The position numbers were made by a program, and so were the translations under genes. This document shows, piece by piece, positions 11,136-22,591 of a DNA stretch of 64,000 nucleotides. Source of the DNA: Amylostereum areolatum (lineage: Eukaryota; Basidiomycota; Agaricomycetes; Russulales; Stereaceae); NCBI GenBank assembly GCA_012932865.1, contig SAXG01000006.1, forward strand, positions 806,001-870,000, in the 5' to 3' direction. Position 1 is the stretch's first letter. Every line of letters starts with the position of its first letter. The notes beneath the pieces were generated by a model. That model worked only from the letters and a program-made list of their open reading frames with translations. It did no database searches and was not told the DNA's origin.

Positions 11136-12079
11136 ATGTCAACACTACACCCCGAAGTCCTCTGGGCACAGCGTAGCTCCGAGTTCGACGAGGACAAGGT
11201 CTGTCTTTTCTCCCTCGTCTCACTCTAAAAATGCACCCGTTTACGCCGATCCTCGTCTATCTTTTCTTCATCCACCCATCGTCTCCGTCTTCGCGACTTT
11301 TGCCTCCGGTAGAACATCCTCTTTGTCACCATCAACCTTCCCGATATTATCCCGGACTCGCTCGACTACAAGCTCGAGCCCACCAAAATCAGTTTCAAGG
11401 CGCGCGCGGGAGAGTACGTCACTCCTCGGTTTCTCAATCTCTCGATGTTCATCATATGTCGGTTTCAGCTCCAAGAAAGGCATCGAAGAGAAGGACTACG
11501 CGTTCAGCTTCGATCTTTTCAAGGAGGTCGTCCCAGAGGTACGTGTCCTCTCCCCATCGATCTCACGCCACACACTCAACGACGAAACACAACTGCAGAA
11601 ATCCATTCAGCGCCTCAATTCACGCTCCCTTGCACTTACCCTCCGCAAGGCCGAGAAAGAACTCGAGTACTGGCCCCGTCTGACCAAGGAAAAAATTCGC
11701 TCCCAGTTCCTCAAGACCGACTTTAGCAAATGGGTCGATGAGGACGAGCAGGATGCGGCTCCTGTGGTCGAGGAGGAGCCTGACCCCATGGCCGATCTTG
11801 GTATGGGCGGCATGCCCGGCATGCCTGGGGGCATGCCTCCCGGTATGCCCGGCATGCCTGGCCTCGGTGGCGACATGGACATTCAGAAGGTTCGTCTCAC
11901 TCTTTTTTTCAGTATGATATATGGCTAACGCCTCGGAACAGATGTTGGCTCAGATGGGCGGAGGCGCGAACTTTGGCGGCGCGGGTCCATCGGGCGCGGG
12001 CCTGGAAGACGACGACGATTCGGATTCGGACGATGAAGGCCCTCCCCCGTTGGAGGATGCCGCGCCTCCCAAACCGTGA
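11136..12079 (+). CDS. SBA1: p23/Sba1/Wos2 family Hsp90 co-chaperone, 220 aa
   Basis: Cytosolic co-chaperone that binds the closed, ATP-bound Hsp90 dimer and slows its ATPase. Five exons (11136-11198, 11313-11413, 11469-11538, 11599-11889, 11942-12079) total 663 nt. The CS domain starts with HPEVLWAQRS and runs through FVTINLPD, KISFKARAG, YAFSFDLFKEVVPE and LTLRKAEKELEYWPRLTKE. The family hallmark WPRLTKEK is followed by FLKTDFSKWVDEDEQ. After it come a Met/Gly/Pro-rich segment made of GMPGMPGG-type repeats (about 11795-11880) and an acidic tail (LEDDDDSDSDDEG), as in other fungal p23 proteins. All junctions are canonical. Length and domain order fit the family well. Confidence 0.95.
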
Positions 12080-13661
12080 GCGCGTACGATGTCGACTGGA
12101 AATAAAATGTACCATGACTGGACCGTCACTTCTTGAATCCAATGCAATGTAAGCTGCTATTTTCGACGCGACAGCAGGGCGGCCATCTCCATTAGGCATG
12201 TGTATTTCTAGAGCAACGGTAGGTGTAAGTATGTGCGGATATCTGTTGAATCGTAGGCCTGGGTCGGCTGGAAGCACTGACCTTGACCCAGAGAACATTT
12301 CTCAGCTTTCGAAGCAGGCGGCGGCATCTCGACAAATACCCAAGGGCGCCTGCTGTATCGTTGAATGCAACTTGATACTGGGAAGATGAAGCCAGTAATC
12401 AGACGCGCGCGTTTGGTTTGAATTCCAATCGCAACGTAGATGTCTCAGGTTACTAGGTACGACTTCATACCTCTTTCCCAGTGCCTCGCGGCGATGACGA
12501 CGTTTTGTCATAAGATTTCAACCCGCCAGAACGCGCACACGATTGGGTGCCGTGTAGAGTACCGGCGCTCAAATACACGTTCTATCGCTGATTCTCTCAC
12601 CGAAGGTATTCCTCGTCTAAGAACATCTTATCATTTCTGACCACAAACATACATACAGATCTCCGTCATTCACTCTTGTAATTTTAACCTTGGCTGTGCA
12701 TCCTTACTTCCATGCAGACGGCCGTAAATCATCGTGATAGCGGTATTCAAGCGGAGGTAGCCCATACGGTCTGATGCATGATGGTTCGCCTGTGAACAAT
12801 CACGTATGTGCAACCCCAAGTATAGCCGCCAGATCTACTGCTATGACCTCACGGCGCTACTATCCAGATGTGCGAGAGATCGATCTCCTCCCACCCCAGC
12901 GGTATGTGTTGAGGACCATCCACCAGGAGATGCGCGAGCTGGTTGGACCCAGAACCCTCTTTCAAGTGCTCTTACGATCATCTCTGATATGCGTTAGTTG
13001 CTTCATAGCGCCCGCAGGCAACATATGATTCTCCTACCGACGAAGGCGAATATATCTGCCCGCGGCTTCGGATTCGGGGGAGGCCTGGGGTAGGCTTAGT
13101 GGAGTATTCGACATGGGGCTCCTTGTAATGTCTATGAAGACACAAGTTTAGCTCTCCCGACATCGACAATGACACACTCACCAATTTATAGGCTGCCCCA
13201 CTGCCTCTTCCTCATCCAAATCTGCGCTGCGGGGCACACGTCGCGCCTATCTCCCCGGGGGTTATCTTCTCAGTGTCGTAAATGCGCTGCCTCATTCCCG
13301 GTCCCACATGTGCACGGGTTGACGACATGTTGACAGCATCCCGCCCGCCGGATCTCAGAAAGCCTAGGAGCGGCGGCGTTCGGTGAAAGTCTGATTCAAT
13401 ACGAGCCGATGATGAGGTCGTATGAATGTGCTTTGTTCGTCAACCTGAAGGAGATACGACATGGCGTGGGCCGGGTTGGGTGGGTTAATCCTGGATCAGA
13501 TGCGCGAAACAAGGTATTGGCGAGATGGGCTGGATGATACGCCTTGTCTGAACCGGGCGACGTGTGTCTGGTATAAAGACCCGACCACGGCTCCACGTAC
13601 GTCCTCCCACTCTTCACCCCGACGAAACCTTTTAAAATTGCGACAGCCTTAACTCTAGAAC
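12080..13661. other. Intergenic DNA, no supported gene
   Basis: 1.6 kb. A short open frame at 12774-13028 begins with ATG but matches nothing I know and has no supporting splice pattern. The right end is the promoter of the small secreted protein candidate, with a TATA box at 13572. Confidence 0.45.
13572..13577 (+). promoter_or_regulatory. TATA box (TATAAA)
   Basis: GGTATAAAGACC lies 85 bp upstream of the ATG at 13662. That is the spacing expected for a strongly expressed fungal gene, and it supports the small secreted protein model. Confidence 0.55.
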
Positions 13662-14005
13662 ATGCATTTGTCGGCGCTGCTCTCTCTTGCATTGGCATCC
13701 TCCTCGTCCATAACCCACCGAACTGCTGCAGCCAGTGCCCCGTCCTCCCTCGACACAATACCAGATCATGTGTCCGGTACTATCCAACATCCACTCGGAG
13801 GAGAACGAACAGTCAATGGTGGCGCGCGTGCAGTGCCCGGCTGCGTCGTCATCGACGGTATTAGTATACCTTTCCCGATGCTCGAGCAGCCTACTGAACC
13901 ATTCTGTTCTTTAGGTGTGAAGGTAGAAAGGTCTTGGAGGACGTATCGCAGTGGGCTCTCGCGCTGCCAGGCGGCGACTCCATCTCCACGTCCTTGTACT
14001 TCTGA
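13662..14005 (+). CDS. Candidate small secreted protein, about 92 aa
   Basis: Not recognised. The ATG at 13662 opens a typical secretion signal (MHLSALLSLALASSSS) with likely cleavage near residue 20-26. I propose two exons, 13662-13857 and 13923-14005. Joining them after VPGCVVIDG leads into RKVLEDVSQWALALPGG and a stop at 14003. The alternative acceptor at about 13914 keeps a longer frame of poorer composition. A TATA box sits 85 bp upstream. Small secreted proteins of this size are common in wood-decay and mycorrhizal basidiomycetes and are often species-specific. The call rests on signal peptide, TATA box and codon quality only, so it is tentative. Confidence 0.35.
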
Positions 14006-14578
14006 GGGTTCCGATATATGACAACGGTCGTTTGTTGCCTCCAATATCACAGACGAAAATGACTCACAACAAGCTTCCCATCCTGAACGGACCCTGCACC
14101 GTCTGCCCGCCGGTCTCCGTAACTTTCTTTTCTTAAGGGCCAGACCACTCTTCCTGTATCACCCCGTGGCTATGATTAAATCAACGCCCTGCCGGTCCGC
14201 CGGCGTGCAACGACTGCCAGGTGAACTAGCGCTTGTCCCCCACTCATACACATATGAACGAGATCACGCGCGCTTTCAGAACTACATCAGGGCGAGGAGT
14301 ATTGTGCGAAGTTATGGCGAAGACCTCGACGCACAGGCACTGCTGACCACGTCGCGGTCCGCGCAAACCACGGGACGTCGTCACAGGCTCCTCGACATCA
14401 TGGTTTGCATCCTCGGCTTTTCCTCTTATAACGTCGGGGGTGATGCTCAGGACGCTGAGCTCATGCCAGTGTCCTTCAAGTCGAGCCAGGTATCACTCGC
14501 AGTAAGTAGGGGTTCTCTGCGCTCGTGCCCTTTGTGTCACCGTTTTAGGTCAAGTGCTCACTTCTCACTTGAAAAGCC
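14006..14578. other. Intergenic DNA, promoter of the GDSL esterase
   Basis: 573 bp between two plus-strand genes. I see no further gene. The segment just before the ATG at 14579 has no clear TATA box. Confidence 0.4.
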
Positions 14579-15873
14579 ATGCTACGTTTCTCCGCGCTTG
14601 TGTCGGCGGCCGTCCTCGCTTCCTCTGCACTCGCGGCGTCCGTCAAGTCTAGGCAGACCAACGACGGTATCCACCTCGCTATCAGCCCAACCTGCGGACG
14701 GCTGGGGGGCGCCTACACCAACGTGAACGCTGGGATCGATCTCGGTTCGGTCAAGACCATCGTGTCCTTCGGGGTCGGTCGTGTTTGTTGGCTGTTCTGT
14801 AGCGGTGCTGATAAGCAAGACAGGACTCGTATACAGACGGAGGGAAGCACGATGGATCGCCGTTGCTTCCCGCGGTGTTGATCCCGCCTAGCCCGCGTGC
14901 TGGGGGAAGAGTTACAAACGGGCCTGTTTGGGTGGAAGGCGTCGCGAGCGATGCTGGGGCCACCCTTATGGATTACGCTGTGGGTCGTCTTACCCCCGAA
15001 GTCCGGGTAGACTTACCGACCCATTGACGCGATGGCTTCAGATTTCTGGTGCGGTGGTCAATGTGTCTCTCTGGCCAAGTGCAGCGGGCCAGCACGATTT
15101 CGTCGAAGAAAGTGGGTAGTTGCTTCATCGCATTCACCACGGGGAACGGCGTTGATTTCGAGGTCTATAGTGGCAACATTCCTCGGCCAGTCAAATGTGC
15201 TTGACCCCGACACGACCCTCTATACCGTATTCTTTGGAATCAAGTGAGTGGGTACTGGCTGGCTATGCTATACCATCTCGAACTTATACCTTACCCGCAG
15301 CGACTTTTCTGACTCGCATAGTACGGTCTAGTTGTCTTCCCCCAAGCCATGGCCAGATGGCTGAGTATTAACTCGTAGCGGACGGAAATCACCTCCCTGA
15401 AGCCGCGGCCGAGATCCTCGAACAGATTCAAATACTCTCCAGCCCACCCACAAACGGGCGATCATTCCTCGTGACGGACGTTTACGGCCGTGGCACCATC
15501 GCCGCGACGGGCGAGGCGTTCAAACAGCAGATATTCGACGGGCTCGGGACATTGCGCAAGGACACGGGCCTGAACGTCGCATTCGTCAACTTCGAGGAGC
15601 TGTGGGACGGGGTGCTAGGCCCAACGCCTGGGTTCGCCGCGTTTGGATACGCAAGTGACGGGTATTGCGTTGAGTTGAACGCGACGACGACGAACGGGGC
15701 GTGCGATGACCCGGAACATACGTTCTACTGGTTGCATGGGTGCGTATCATCTGCCCATGGGGTTGGTATCCGACCTGATCATGTTGCTGTCGAGCAGACA
15801 TCCCTCGAAGGAGACCCATAGAATCATGGCTGATTTCGTGGAGGACGCGCTGACGAATTGCCGTGTAGCGTAA
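14579..15873 (+). CDS. Secreted GDSL esterase, carbohydrate esterase family 16-like, 316 aa
   Basis: Probably removes acetyl groups from plant cell-wall oligosaccharides outside the cell. Seven exons: 14579-14773, 14824-14979, 15042-15111, 15171-15243, 15301-15320, 15379-15739 and 15798-15873 (951 nt). A signal peptide (MLRFSALVSAAVLASSALA) is followed by block I SFGDSYTDGG with the catalytic Ser split over the first intron, then block II DYAISGA with its Gly, and block III FFGINDFSDS with the Asn. Block V reads FYWLHGHPSKETHRIM and contains the catalytic His. The Asp usually found three residues before that His is replaced by Leu. This agrees with a Ser-His dyad subfamily, though I cannot confirm that by alignment. 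The gene contains many short introns, including a 20-nt exon. Confidence 0.85.
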
Positions 15874-17268
15874 CTGCTTGAGCTATCACACTGACAGTAC
15901 CGCTAAACAGTACGCGGGCGAAATACCGAACTCTACTCTTCCCTTTGACCCACGAGAGTACGACAATCTACTTGGTTCACCGGTTTGACCCTCGAACTTC
16001 TCCATAGGCCAAGGGACAATTTCAACACAGCGATTGCGCACAAACCAAACACTTCGAGACTGAAAACGCATCCAGACCTCACGGATGGTGATGGCGAAGC
16101 AGCGAGCGGCGGGAAATTTTGGCGGTGTTGTGGGATGCATATCGAGAACGCGGCGCACGTGCCAGACGCGACGGTTTGTTGAATCCTCGATCGTCCACTC
16201 AACGAAACTTTAAATCTAGTCACGCATCCCGCCGCACCGCCACCGCTGGAGGGTATATATACCGTACAGCGTTGCTCACTCTATGCTCATCCCGCTCACA
16301 GACTTCGCAGTCTCGCGGTGGACCTCCTCCTCCCGTCTCTTCCTGGCTCTCGAGCCACGGCCATCCTCGCAGTCCAACGCAGCGGCCCTCAGCCATGTGG
16401 CGGATATCTTTTCCTCATTCCTCGTCGTGCATCACACCGCCCCGGGGCGGGTGTCCAGATTAGCCTGGCGCCGCGTCCCAAGTAGATAGGGACGCGCCTG
16501 CGCCACACCTTTCGGTGTTTGGTGGCGGCGTCCAACCGTGCTTGCACAGAGGGCGTTGCCGCCCAGCGGTCCGTCGCGTCACTGCTCTGCATCGACGACG
16601 GCTCGAGTCAGGGCAGCTGTCTTGAATGCCCACGCCCCGCTGCCTCACGGCGGCGGGTGACGAGAGTTCAACATACAGTTCGACCCTGGCTAGGCCCCTC
16701 TACATTCCCCTCGCCCCGCTTTCCAGCGACCGCGTTCGCTCCGCCGCGGTATGGTTGCTTTTTGCACCTCGCGTGCATAATTTTTTGGCTCCCCTCTGCC
16801 GGGTTCGTCCTGGTTTCGTCTCTCATTACATTTCTGCCGCTTTCGTCGTCTGTTGCGTGCAGCTGTTTGTATCTCGTCTCTCATTACATTTGCCTTCATT
16901 GAGTACCCTATTTGTCTTCATTACTGAGCACTGAGTACCCGTATTGCCTGTGCATACATGAACTTCATCCTGATTTCACCGACCGATGCCACCTTCTTAA
17001 CCTCCCCACCTGCTATGATACATTGGTCACGTCGTCGTCGAGAACGAATACAAATGGGCGCGGCCAGCACACTGACGAGATAGATACATTATATACACTG
17101 ACAACCCCATTAAAACCCGTATAACCATCAAGACGACATCCGACATAAGATAAGTATGCTGATTCAGGAAAACGCAGCCGAGGGGACAAACGAATATCCG
17201 CCTGCAGACATGACGACGTCGAACCCAGTTTTAAGCGTGGTAATTCGATTTCTGGGAAACATGAAGTT
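15874..17268. other. Intergenic DNA, no supported gene
   Basis: 1.4 kb between the GDSL esterase stop and the stop of the orphan gene on the other strand. A TATATATA run is present at 16254-16261 but has no credible coding region behind it. Short frames here have no recognisable content. Confidence 0.4.
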
Positions 17269-18354
17269 TTAACGCGTCACTATTTTTTTGATATCCGTAT
17301 CACTGAAGGTAGCGCAGCTCACCGGTGGTAGACGTCTCTCCAGTCGTAGGATGGGCATAAAGGCTCCACCGGAGACCTGCACGATGCCGACGAGAATGAT
17401 ATTGTTGGCTTGTATCTCGTGTGGCTCATTGCCAAACCTCCATTCGTCGTTGGCAACGGTGCCCGGCTTATATTGCGCTGTTTTCTGAAACAAACAACTG
17501 ATCAGCACTCGAAGCACATGTCTCACACACTAGTCACGCGAGAGGACTGACCGTAAAGTCGTAGACCTGCTGGGCGACACTGTGGGCGAGGGAAGACATC
17601 GACGTGAAGCCACTTTCATTCTGCTTAACGCGAATCTGAGCCTCGTACGGTTCGTAGCCGGCGAACTGGTGCAATAGGCAGTCAGCCTGAGGAAGAGGAG
17701 GGTGAGACGAACACATACACCCATCCTAAGCTTGATTGTTTGCCTCTGCTTTTCCTTTCGGATGGGTTTGGGAGGAGGTGGAGCGTCTCGAAGCCCTTTG
17801 AAAGTATCACGAGAGCATTTGCCTCTGCCGTCGACGAGGGGCACGCCCACATCACCCTTGTCGACCCGAATAAAGAATACGGGCGGCGCCAACTCTACGG
17901 AAGCCATTTCCTTGTCGTGACGGCCCTTTGCGTTGGACCACGCTTCGAACTTGATTTGTGGAGTGGTCAGCGTTGGATCGGTGGGTAAATAGTCCAAAAT
18001 ATATTGCCCAGGGAGCAGTTTATCGGACTCTTCGATGCCAGCTGAGCATTATTAATTCAGATTAAGATACTCTGATATACATCGGTCCAAGCAACGAAAT
18101 AGCACTCACCTGTGGTTAGGATCTTCCCGATGGTGGCTTTGGGTCCTTGGTGCTCTACGAGCCGGCGCAACAGCTCCTTAGAATTTTCTGGGGGCCCAAG
18201 CATTGGAAGCCAATGACAGCGGGAGAGCATCGAACCCATGGAAGCACAATCACAGGTATTAACCTGGAAGCGATTGCGAGTAAGTATTGGTGAGCGAGAC
18301 ACAGTCTCGTGGAAGACATACCTCATAGAGGCAAATTTTATTAGGTGAAGGCAT
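17269..18354 (-). CDS. Orphan protein of unknown function, 279 aa
   Basis: I do not recognise this protein. Five exons (18354-18322, 18263-18110, 18041-17719, 17665-17552, 17484-17269) join with canonical sites into 840 nt. It starts MPSPNKICLYEVNTCDC, with a cluster of Cys residues, and has no signal peptide or membrane segment. Later features are a LPGQYILDYLPTDP stretch, a Pro/Lys-rich linker (about DAPPPPKPIRKEK) and a C-terminal half rich in beta-type residues (NNIILVGIVQVSGGAFMPIL). Exon phases are all consistent, which supports a real gene, and codon use is like that of its neighbours. It stands alone in a gene-poor stretch, so context gives no hint of function. Confidence 0.6.
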
Positions 18355-19814
18355 ATTGCGACAGACAAAAGCGTAGAAGAAGAAAAGTGGGTTTAAAGAG
18401 GATGACCATCCCAGGCTTCTCTTATACGTACGACTGCGAGAACACGTACATATGGATATCCAGGTGTGGGGAATCCAAATGGATAGTACGGATGGATAGC
18501 TCTCTGAAGATCGTAGGGGCAAGGAAACGTCGCTGGGAGGACAACTCACGTGCGGCGCAAGAAAATTGCGTCCGACAATGGACATCATTGATGGGGAGGG
18601 GATCGTAGTGTGTGCTTATGAGCCACATGTAAACACCATGAACCTAAAGGTATAACACTCAATCGTAAGCTGAGAGGACTCGTCGAGCAGGCAGGATAGA
18701 GGGACCGAGTAGATAGTGCTGCGGAGTGTCATTGGAGAAAGTCCGTTTCGTCTCATGACGCCGCCGGGACGCTGGCACTAGAAACGACTTCAATTTGGTC
18801 TTGGACTTGTTTGTTCGTTGCGTGTTGGTTGTGTGGCTGACTCTGTCACGGAGTCTGTACATGTCGGAGCTTGACCAAAGTTGGGCTCCGAACAGGATCG
18901 CGGGCGCGGCGAGGTCCAAGTACACCGCCAGACGTTCCCGGGGCCAACCGAGGGCTGTCCGAATATGGATATCTCGGGCCTGCTCCGGTACTTCGTAAGG
19001 CTTCGTCCGGCGCTGACACGGCCCCGCCAGCCATCACTTCGTTACGCTTCGCCGGTTGGCGATGTTCCAGTATTTGCCGGTAGATATTGCTTCGGTGGTG
19101 CTCCACCACTGACACAACCATCCTGTCAGTACTGTGTCAGGTATCCCATCAGTTTGCAAGGGCCGGCTCTCGCTAAAATTTCCTAAGTCGCGATTCTCAC
19201 TGAGGCTCCCGGCACGTGACTCTACGGCGGGTCGGCAACGGCCGGTGCGCGCGCCGCCACCAGTGACGAGTCGCTTGCGGCTTGCGTCCTTCGTCTTCTT
19301 CCCCCGTTCCCCACCCTCTTTGGTCCCGCCCCCAACCCCGACAACACTATTTACTGTGTCTGTCTTCTCTCTGTCCCCGTAAACCCTTGCTCTCTACCAC
19401 ACCCTCACGAGTCTTTACGAGCTGACTCTGTCAGCCTAGATGTTGGAACTTGGAGCTTGGCAGACAGCGGATGTTGCAACAGATGTGGTACGTGGTCGCT
19501 GTGATTCTTTCTTTTATCTCCCTAACCATTAGTATTCCTCTGTAGTGTCACCCGACCTTCCACTGTGCATCCCCAGTGGTAGTGTACATGCTGCTGCTTT
19601 GCTGGCAGTGACTAGTTACCCTCCCACTCCGCGTAGTTTAGTGCATAGAATACACCTCGAAATACATCTTGAATCTAATACTGCTTTTGACCTGCCGTTG
19701 GAGGTTACGACATCCTGAATGATGAATGAAAATATGTATTTTGCTGTATGAACTGGTAGAACACCACATCCTTGACAGACCCCCAGCTCACTCCCTCGGA
19801 GTCATTGCTTGCAA

Positions 19815-19958
19815 GTCAACCCTAACACGGTGCTAACAGGCTACCGACGGAGTACTGCGTGTCGGCCCCGGGACATCCCTGTCCGAATTAGGATAACACG
19901 GCGCCGACAGAAGCCCTGACGAAGTGCCGACCGGCTGCAGTACTGAGTCAGGGTTGAC
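19815..19958. repeat. Putative MITE-like inverted-repeat element, about 144 bp
   Basis: The left end GTCAACCCTAAC is nearly the reverse complement of the right end GTCAGGGTTGAC. Inside are further short inverted pieces such as GACGAAGTGCCGACC. Part of the interior (CTGTCCGAAT, CTTCGTCCGGCG) recurs near 18955-19015. No coding capacity. Target-site duplications are not obvious. Confidence 0.4.
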
Positions 19959-20674
19959 TTCGTCCGGCGGTGATAGTCTGCTTTTCTCCGCGACGCGCTT
20001 GTCGAGTGATAGGGGGAGCTCGCTGATTGGCTGAGGGGACTTATCGAGACAGGTTACCACAGAGAAATATTGTTTAGACTAACTGATCTGAGTCGACGAC
20101 GAAACGAGATAATGGCAGTCGACGGCCACTGGTACATTTCCCTCTTTATTGTCATTCAATACGTCGACATTGCAGCAGTCTTGTAGGCCCTGGTTCATTC
20201 CTCTCGCCAGTATCCCTCCCGCCTTAGCTTAAAAAGTTCAAACAGAGACCGCGCTTTCTATGCACAATAAACAAAAGTCACAGTGTTCTTCGAGTCCTGG
20301 GAGCTTTCTTGGAGCTACCCTGGCCAGATAAGAGGATCCTGAGCCCGAGAAGTGTTGACGAATTATCTCGTCTGCCTCTGGGAGACTAGGTCCAAGCCGA
20401 GTTGCAGCTTGAAGCCGTGTGACACAATGCATGACCGTCCGACCAGGTCCGACCCCGCGCCCCAGAACATTCGTCTCCAGTCTCAAATCTGGACGAGAGC
20501 TGTACTACCCCAGTAGAACACATTACTTATGCACAGTCTGAAGCTATCGAACGATTGCACATTCGCGTCTCAGCTTTTTCTTGAGTTGGGAGTCTGATGC
20601 TCTTGTCAACCACTAGTAAACCCATTGGAGTCCATTACCCTGATCAATCACTTTAATTACTTCCGTACCACCTC

Positions 20675-20692
20675 GGCCTTAAGCTTAAGGCC
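20675..20692. repeat. 18-bp perfect palindrome
   Basis: GGCCTTAAGCTTAAGGCC, followed directly by a second partial palindrome CCTTAGGCCTTAAG. Function unknown. Confidence 0.85.
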
Positions 20693-21461
20693 TTAGGCCT
20701 TAAGTCTCATCACTTGTCTCCGTAAATTTTACTGAAACGCTTGGAATCGAGTTAAGCAACCCGTTGAACTCGTGAAGCGTCGCGGAAACACAAATGCAGA
20801 GAATGAGGAGGCCAAGAGGAGGCTGAAGACGAAATGAAGATGCATTCGATCCTCACGGGAGTGCCTAAGTATGGATGTCGTACTACGGCTACTTAGTACA
20901 AATGGACGTCCGGACTCACGTCCATACTGTTGATCCACATGTACGTGCCTATTTATGTACATTCGACGTTGGGGGAAGGGATGTGCAGAAAAGCCCAAGG
21001 TATCACCCATGGACGACGTTGGAATAAATCGGGGCGCTCGACAACAAGACATGGACATGAATGTGGTGCTGCTTTGGGGCCGCACCTCCCGGAGTCGTCA
21101 TGTATTTACCTACGTCGCGGATACTAGCGATCGACCAGGATGAGCTATCTCGTGAAACGTCGGCGAGGAGTATCTTCATGCGGGTGGCGAAAAGTTTGAC
21201 CTGGACCGTCCAGATGGCAAACCAAGGCGATATTATTTGAAGTGAGGGGGGGCTAAGGACGAAACCTGGTGGTACAGTTGCTGCGGATGGCTGCTACTTA
21301 TATTTTCTTCCCGCAGGGATGCACGGATTTCTATCGGACGTATTGCAGTTCACTGCGGCGCGCCCACTGTCGGCATCCCGGCGTCAAGGTTCGAAAACAC
21401 TTCTGATATTTCGTCTTCGGATGGATCAACCTACAGGATGTCATCTATTATCTCCAAAACA

Positions 21462-22362
21462 CTACGAGCCCTTCGGAAGTTTCACCTGAAAGGTACCTGC
21501 CGAAATTTCATACGAATAGGAGGAAAAGGCGGTGATTGGCATACGTACATTGCGGGAGGTTAATCTCGGGTGTCACTACACCTTGCAAACCTAGCCTGAG
21601 GAGCGATCCTCGGATGATACCTGCCGACATAGCGACGTACTGTGAGATAGGTGTGAGTCAAGACGTCGTATCAAGAAACTATGAAGCACCGAACAAGCTT
21701 GGCCCTTCGTGTTGCATCGGCTCTGCTCTCCCATGATGATATGTGAGACACCGGTTTGAAGGCATTGTCCTGCAATACGTATACGCCCTGTGACCAACAT
21801 TAGACGTGCGAGATCGGAGCGAATTGTGCACATACCCGATGATTTGTCCGCAGGTTGTCCACCTGCTTGTCCCAACACGCCGCCCAAAGATCTTTGCAGA
21901 TGAACTTGATATTGTCTAATGTGTCCGAAAACACTGGTCTGTCATGGCAAAGTCTAGACAAGCGAGGATTGTTCATGTAAAGCGAAGAAGGGAAGAGGAG
22001 GAGAGCTACCGTTCCGTGATATTTGTCCCTACATGCAAGCCGATCGCCTCAAGTCGGGCATGGACGGCCTCGTCCTCTTCATCGAACGCGCCTTTACTAT
22101 CTTGAGCGGTAGCAAAGCTGTTTATCGAATCGCGAACGTTGGTCTTATTCTTGAGAGAGGGAGGTGGTGGAGGTGGTGGGAGTAGGCCGGCCTCGATCAT
22201 GTCATCCTCGACCTTCTTCGCTCGAGCGGTGGCGATTTGAGACGAATGTCGGAGGGTCTGGACAAGCTCGATGAGAAAGTAATCCATTGCGGCGGCGTCC
22301 ATCAGCCGTGGCGGAGGATCGGCAAGCACAGAGAGAGAGGTTGGGTTAGGCAACGTGTTCAT
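21462..22362 (-). CDS. TRS33: TRAPP complex subunit Trs33 (TRAPPC6), 229 aa
   Basis: Bet3-family subunit of the TRAPP tethering and Rab-exchange complex at the ER-Golgi and Golgi. Five exons: 22362-22010, 21953-21836, 21787-21695, 21639-21549 and 21496-21462 (690 nt). Motifs in order: AAAMDYFLIELVQTLRHSSQ, ARAKKVEDDMIEAGLLPPPP with a poly-Pro run, LEAIGLHVGTNITERL, FICKDLWAACWDKQVDNLRT, NHRGVYVLQDNAF, ISSWESRADATRRAKL, MSAGIIRGSLLRLG and the end TPEINLPQCTFQVKLP. These match Trs33 from start to end, with the usual fungal poly-Pro insertion after helix 1. The gene is divergent from UBR1, with 229 bp between start codons. Confidence 0.93.
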
Positions 22363-22591
22363 GGCTAATGGCTGCGATGCGCAGGGAAATCCGAGGGAGG
22401 GGACGGTGGGGGACGGTGGGAGATAGAACGCATTTCGGGTCGTCGCAAAGAGTCAGACGCTGAGACAGACGCGTCTCCTCACTCAGCTTCGCCCGCCACT
22501 CATTCCTCCCATCTCATCTGCCTCTCTCCGCCTTCTTAACGAATCCTTCCGCGATCTCTTTCAAGCCCACACTCACGAATCACGTTTTACG
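22363..22591. promoter_or_regulatory. Short bidirectional promoter TRS33 / UBR1
   Basis: 229 bp between divergent ATGs. The UBR1 side is rich in CTCATTCC and TCTCT runs. A direct repeat GGGGACGGTGG occurs twice near 22400-22420. No TATA box. Confidence 0.5.

Larger units (their letters stand above)
18355..21461. other. 3.1-kb gene-poor region with repeat relics
   Basis: No frame in this region looks like a protein. It contains a 144-bp inverted-repeat element (19815-19958), related scrambled sequence at about 18935-19140 and an 18-bp perfect palindrome (20675-20692). Composition is close to that of the surroundings. The simplest reading is decayed non-autonomous transposon material. Confidence 0.45.

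Noticed and set aside
16254..16261. TATATATA as the promoter of a gene at 16283
   Set aside because: The following ATG is only 22 bp away, and the 68-codon frame has no protein character.
18600..21400. CRISPR-like or phage-like features in the gene-poor segment
   Set aside because: No regularly spaced repeats, and the window is clearly eukaryotic nuclear DNA.
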